From an uncultured Eubacteriaceae bacterium (GTDB lineage: Bacteria; Bacillota; Clostridia; Eubacteriales; Eubacteriaceae): a DNA stretch of 5,853 bases. The notes beneath the pieces were generated by a model. It was not told the origin of the DNA. It made no database searches and saw only the letters and a program-made list of their open reading frames with translations. The translations under genes and the position numbers were made by a program. The stretch spans positions 1-5,853 of the forward strand of contig CANRHG010000123.1 in assembly GCA_947630385.1 (NCBI GenBank), written 5' to 3'. Shown here piece after piece: positions 5,060 through 5,853 of this stretch. Every line of letters starts with the position of its first letter. Position 1 is the stretch's first letter.

Positions 5060-5853
5060 GATGATCGTCTGCCGGGTCTGTCCGAACAATTGCACGATCG
5101 AAGAAGGCCAAAGAGGCCTATGTAAGATACGGGGCAACGTCGGCGGCAGAAACGTCGACCTCAATTACGGAGAGATCACCTCGCTCGCGCTCGACCCGAT
5201 CGAAAAAAAGCCACTGATGTTTTTTCATCCCGGAAGCAACATCCTCTCGCTCGGAAGTTTTGGCTGCAATTTAAACTGCAGCTTTTGCCAAAACCATTCG
5301 ATCTCTATGAGCGACGGGACGGATCTTCAGACGGTCAAACTCACGCCCGAACAGGTCGTACAAAAAGCGGAAGAACTGATCCCCTACAACAATATCGGTA
5401 TCGCTTTTACCTATAACGAGCCTACGGTCGGCTACGAATTTGTCCTAGATACCGAAAAGCTGGCCAAAGAACGCGGGCTTAAGACCGTCGTCGTGACAAA
5501 CGGCTGCATCAATCCGGAGATCTTTAAAAAAATCACGCAGACGACCGACGCCTTTAACATCGATCTAAAAGGGCTTAACATCTATCCCTCGATCCGTGGG
5601 GATTTTGAGACCGTCTTAAAAAACATTGAAACGGCCATTAAAGCAGGCGCGCACGTTGAAGTGACTCTACTGACGATCCCAGGTGTAAACGACTCCGAGG
5701 AAGAAGCCGAAGAGATCGCAAGAAGGCTTTCTGAAATCGACCCGGAAATCGTTTTGCACCTTACGCGCTTTTTTCCACAGTATAAAATGACCGACCGTCC
5801 CCCGACGCCGATCGATACCCTTAAGCGAAACAGAGAGGCCGCGCTGCGTCACC
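5052..5853 (+). CDS. amrS: AmmeMemoRadiSam system radical SAM enzyme, 3'-truncated by the window
   Basis: Cytoplasmic iron-sulfur enzyme of the radical SAM superfamily, in the pyruvate formate-lyase activase-like branch. 267 residues are visible, with perhaps 50-80 missing at the C-terminus. It begins with a cysteine cluster, Cys7, Cys10, Cys14 and Cys24 (VCRVCPNNC, then RGLC), followed by SLALDPIEKKPLMFFHPGS (44-62) and LSLGSFGCNLNCSFCQN (65-81). The latter carries the CxxxCxxC motif (Cys72, Cys76, Cys79) for the 4Fe-4S cluster that cleaves SAM. Further marks are FTYNEPTVGYEF, VVVTNGCI, FNIDLKG and HLTRFFPQYKMTDRPPTP, all typical of this subfamily. The start is ATG 5052, overlapping the AMMECR1 stop by 8 bp; the in-frame ATG at 5061, 1 nt after that stop, is an alternative. 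Neither has a clear ribosome binding site, so translation probably depends on coupling. The substrate is unknown. Confidence 0.94.
   Translation, partial: MNEMIVCRVCPNNCTIEEGQRGLCKIRGNVGGRNVDLNYGEITSLALDPIEKKPLMFFHPGSNILSLGSFGCNLNCSFCQNHSISMSDGTDLQTVKLTPEQVVQKAEELIPYNNIGIAFTYNEPTVGYEFVLDTEKLAKERGLKTVVVTNGCINPEIFKKITQTTDAFNIDLKGLNIYPSIRGDFETVLKNIETAIKAGAHVEVTLLTIPGVNDSEEEAEEIARRLSEIDPEIVLHLTRFFPQYKMTDRPPTPIDTLKRNREAALRH

Noticed and set aside
1..5853. CRISPR arrays, tRNA/rRNA genes, insertion sequences or attachment sites
   Set aside because: No repeat-spacer pattern, cloverleaf-like segment, transposase motif or terminal inverted repeat was seen on either strand.

Overview
The window looks like an ordinary chromosomal segment of a Bacillota (Firmicutes) bacterium with mid-range GC. 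The evidence is a class A penicillin-binding protein with a long charged cytoplasmic tail, a fused VanZ-RDD membrane protein, a LigB-like/AMMECR1/radical SAM gene trio of the type common in Clostridia and relatives, TTG starts, and sigma-A-like promoters of the TTGACC-17-TAAAAT type. I cannot name a genus. No phage, transposon, CRISPR, rRNA or tRNA signature was seen.

Layout. Positions 1-2004 (minus strand) hold a two-gene unit: an RluA-family 23S/tRNA pseudouridine synthase (1099-2004), then a class A PBP (start 1112, running off the left edge). The PBP starts inside the end of the synthase gene. A short methyltransferase-like gene (2023-2517, plus) leaves the same 18-bp gap divergently. It collides tail to tail with a VanZ-RDD membrane protein gene (minus, stop at 2393, probable TTG start at 3541), and the two coding regions overlap antisense by 125 bp. 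Positions 3542-3734 are a divergent regulatory region with back-to-back promoter-like elements, a bulged dyad and a second inverted repeat. From 3735 to the right edge (plus) runs a tightly coupled three-gene operon: a LigB/MEMO-type dioxygenase-like protein, AMMECR1, and a radical SAM enzyme cut by the window end. The genes overlap by 4 and 8 bp.

How the genes relate. The PBP polymerises peptidoglycan at the membrane, and the pseudouridine synthase modifies RNA; their coupling is positional, not an obvious shared pathway. The right-hand trio is the AmmeMemoRadiSam system, which is widely conserved but, as far as I know, has no established reaction. It is the best candidate here for under-described biology. 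Its divergent neighbour, the VanZ-RDD protein, may share control through the intergenic dyad. The only long intergenic stretch is 3542-3734; there is no gene-free stretch above 300 bases.
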